Part shown: positions 6,204 to 6,532 of the stretch, piece by piece
Position numbering within the stretch: the stretch's first letter is position 1
Layout: each line of letters opens with the position of its first letter
Assembly: GCA_049509915.1 (NCBI GenBank)
Contig: JBEKZL010000348.1
Location: 1-6,532, forward strand
Source: JBEKYD01 sp049509915
Lineage (GTDB): Bacteria; Acidobacteriota; Terriglobia; Bryobacterales; Bryobacteraceae
Reading direction: 5' to 3'
DNA: 6,532 bases
Notes under the pieces: model-generated
The model's database searches: none
What the model saw: the letters and a program-made list of their open reading frames with translations, nothing else
Told to the model about the DNA's origin: nothing
Made by a program: the position numbers and the translations under genes

Positions 6204-6422
6204 ATGAGGGTGACGCTCGACATGCCGAAGGAGATAGAGGCGCAGTTCAGCGCCGCCGCGCAGGCGCGAGGTATGCCCTTGTCCGATTACGTGCGCGATT
6301 TCATTGTGGAGCATTATCGAGGGGACGCTGACGATCTTCGCACGGCCCAAGAACGCCTTGCCGACCCTCAACCCGGCATCACTTCCAATCAGTTGCGCAA
6401 GAACCTTGGCTTGGACGGTTGA
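6204..6422 (+). CDS. Type II antitoxin, ribbon-helix-helix / RelB-like
   Basis: 72-residue small protein directly upstream of, and overlapping, a RelE-type toxin gene. Residues 2-8 (RVTLDMP) read as the DNA-contacting beta-strand. Helix one is at ~9-23 (KEIEAQFSAAAQARG) and helix two at ~25-38 (PLSDYVRDFIVEHY), the usual ribbon-helix-helix layout that dimerises and binds operator DNA. The polar tail ending in GITSNQLRKNLGLDG resembles the C-terminal toxin-neutralising segment of RelB-like antitoxins. It would bind and inactivate the toxin and repress the module, probably through the 6177-6192 dyad. The ATG is well placed but has no properly spaced ribosome site. The assignment rests on fold pattern plus neighbour; the exact antitoxin family is uncertain. 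Confidence 0.8.
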   Translation: MRVTLDMPKEIEAQFSAAAQARGMPLSDYVRDFIVEHYRGDADDLRTAQERLADPQPGITSNQLRKNLGLDG

Positions 6423-6532
6423 GTACGACCCACGGGTCGAAAAAGACCTAAAGGCCATTGACCGGGCAGTGCAGCGGGAAATTCTCGACTACCTGGACAC
6501 CCGCATTGCCACGGACGAAGACGCGCGCCGGT
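6406..6532 (+). CDS. RelE/ParE-family toxin, N-terminal part (cut by right edge)
   Basis: Beginning at a TTG at 6406, 42 complete codons are visible. The translation reads LAWTVEYDPRVEKDL, then KAIDRAVQREILDYL, then DTRIATDEDARR, with the TTG read as Met at initiation. The aromatic beta-strand (WTVEYD) followed by the two-helix hairpin KDLKAIDRAVQREILDYL is the standard start of the RelE/ParE superfamily, whose members are usually ~85-100 residues. Catalytic residues would lie in the missing part, so ribosome-dependent mRNA cleavage (RelE) cannot be separated from gyrase poisoning (ParE). It overlaps the antitoxin by 17 bases in another reading frame, typical of coupled antitoxin-toxin pairs. 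No ATG or GTG exists near this position in frame, so the rare TTG start may help keep toxin synthesis below that of the antitoxin. Family is secure; the exact start is inferred. Confidence 0.85.
   Translation, partial: MAWTVEYDPRVEKDLKAIDRAVQREILDYLDTRIATDEDARR

Noticed and set aside
6159..6458. 99-codon open frame on the minus strand over the TA module
   Set aside because: The plus-strand antitoxin and toxin show family-typical sequence and overlap; the minus frame shows none.

Overview
The window is GC-rich, densely coding bacterial DNA from a Gram-negative, since it encodes an RND inner-membrane pump with a lipoprotein adaptor. The overall style (GC-rich, a large alkaline-phosphatase-superfamily enzyme starting with an 'AYIGPGAGF' anchor, a RelE-type toxin-antitoxin pair) would fit Acidobacteriota or a myxobacterial/deltaproteobacterial lineage. 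That placement is inference; no rRNA or taxonomic marker is present.

Left part (1-3099, minus strand): an efflux operon read right to left. It holds a TetR-family regulator (2440-3099), a periplasmic adaptor lipoprotein (1234-2436) and an RND permease (from 1229, running off the left edge after 409 codons). The genes are separated by 3 and 4 bases, and each downstream start has a GAGGT ribosome site lying in the end of the gene before it, so translation is probably coupled. No outer-membrane factor is visible.

Centre (3100-3240): a 141-base divergent intergenic region. The minus-strand promoter is read as TTGCAT-N17-TACGAT, with an imperfect dyad in its spacer that is a good candidate operator for the TetR protein. 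Its predicted transcript starts at or next to the GTG at 3099, which argues against the longer TTG-initiated TetR reading (to 3135). The plus-strand promoter is an extended -10 (TGCGATAAT) that ends 6 bases before the GTG of the next gene and is enclosed by a perfect 7-base inverted repeat.

Right-centre (3241-6101, plus strand): two alkaline-phosphatase-superfamily genes overlapping by 4 bases (GTGA). The first is a short soluble enzyme with a threonine at the nucleophile position. The second is a 672-residue membrane-anchored type I phosphodiesterase/nucleotide-pyrophosphatase-like enzyme with a serine there and a complete metal-ligand set. They are presumably made together and may act on related phosphoester substrates; the substrate cannot be read from the sequence.

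Right edge (6102-6532, plus strand): a 102-base gap carrying a weak promoter and dyad, then a type II toxin-antitoxin module. It consists of a 72-residue ribbon-helix-helix/RelB-like antitoxin and the first 42 codons of a RelE/ParE-family toxin that starts inside the antitoxin gene and is cut by the window end. There are no RNA genes, CRISPR arrays or insertion sequences. The items most worth following up are the paired phosphoesterase operon and the shared promoter layout (TTGCA -35, dyad in a 17-base spacer, start codon 6-7 bases after the -10), which suggests leaderless transcripts.
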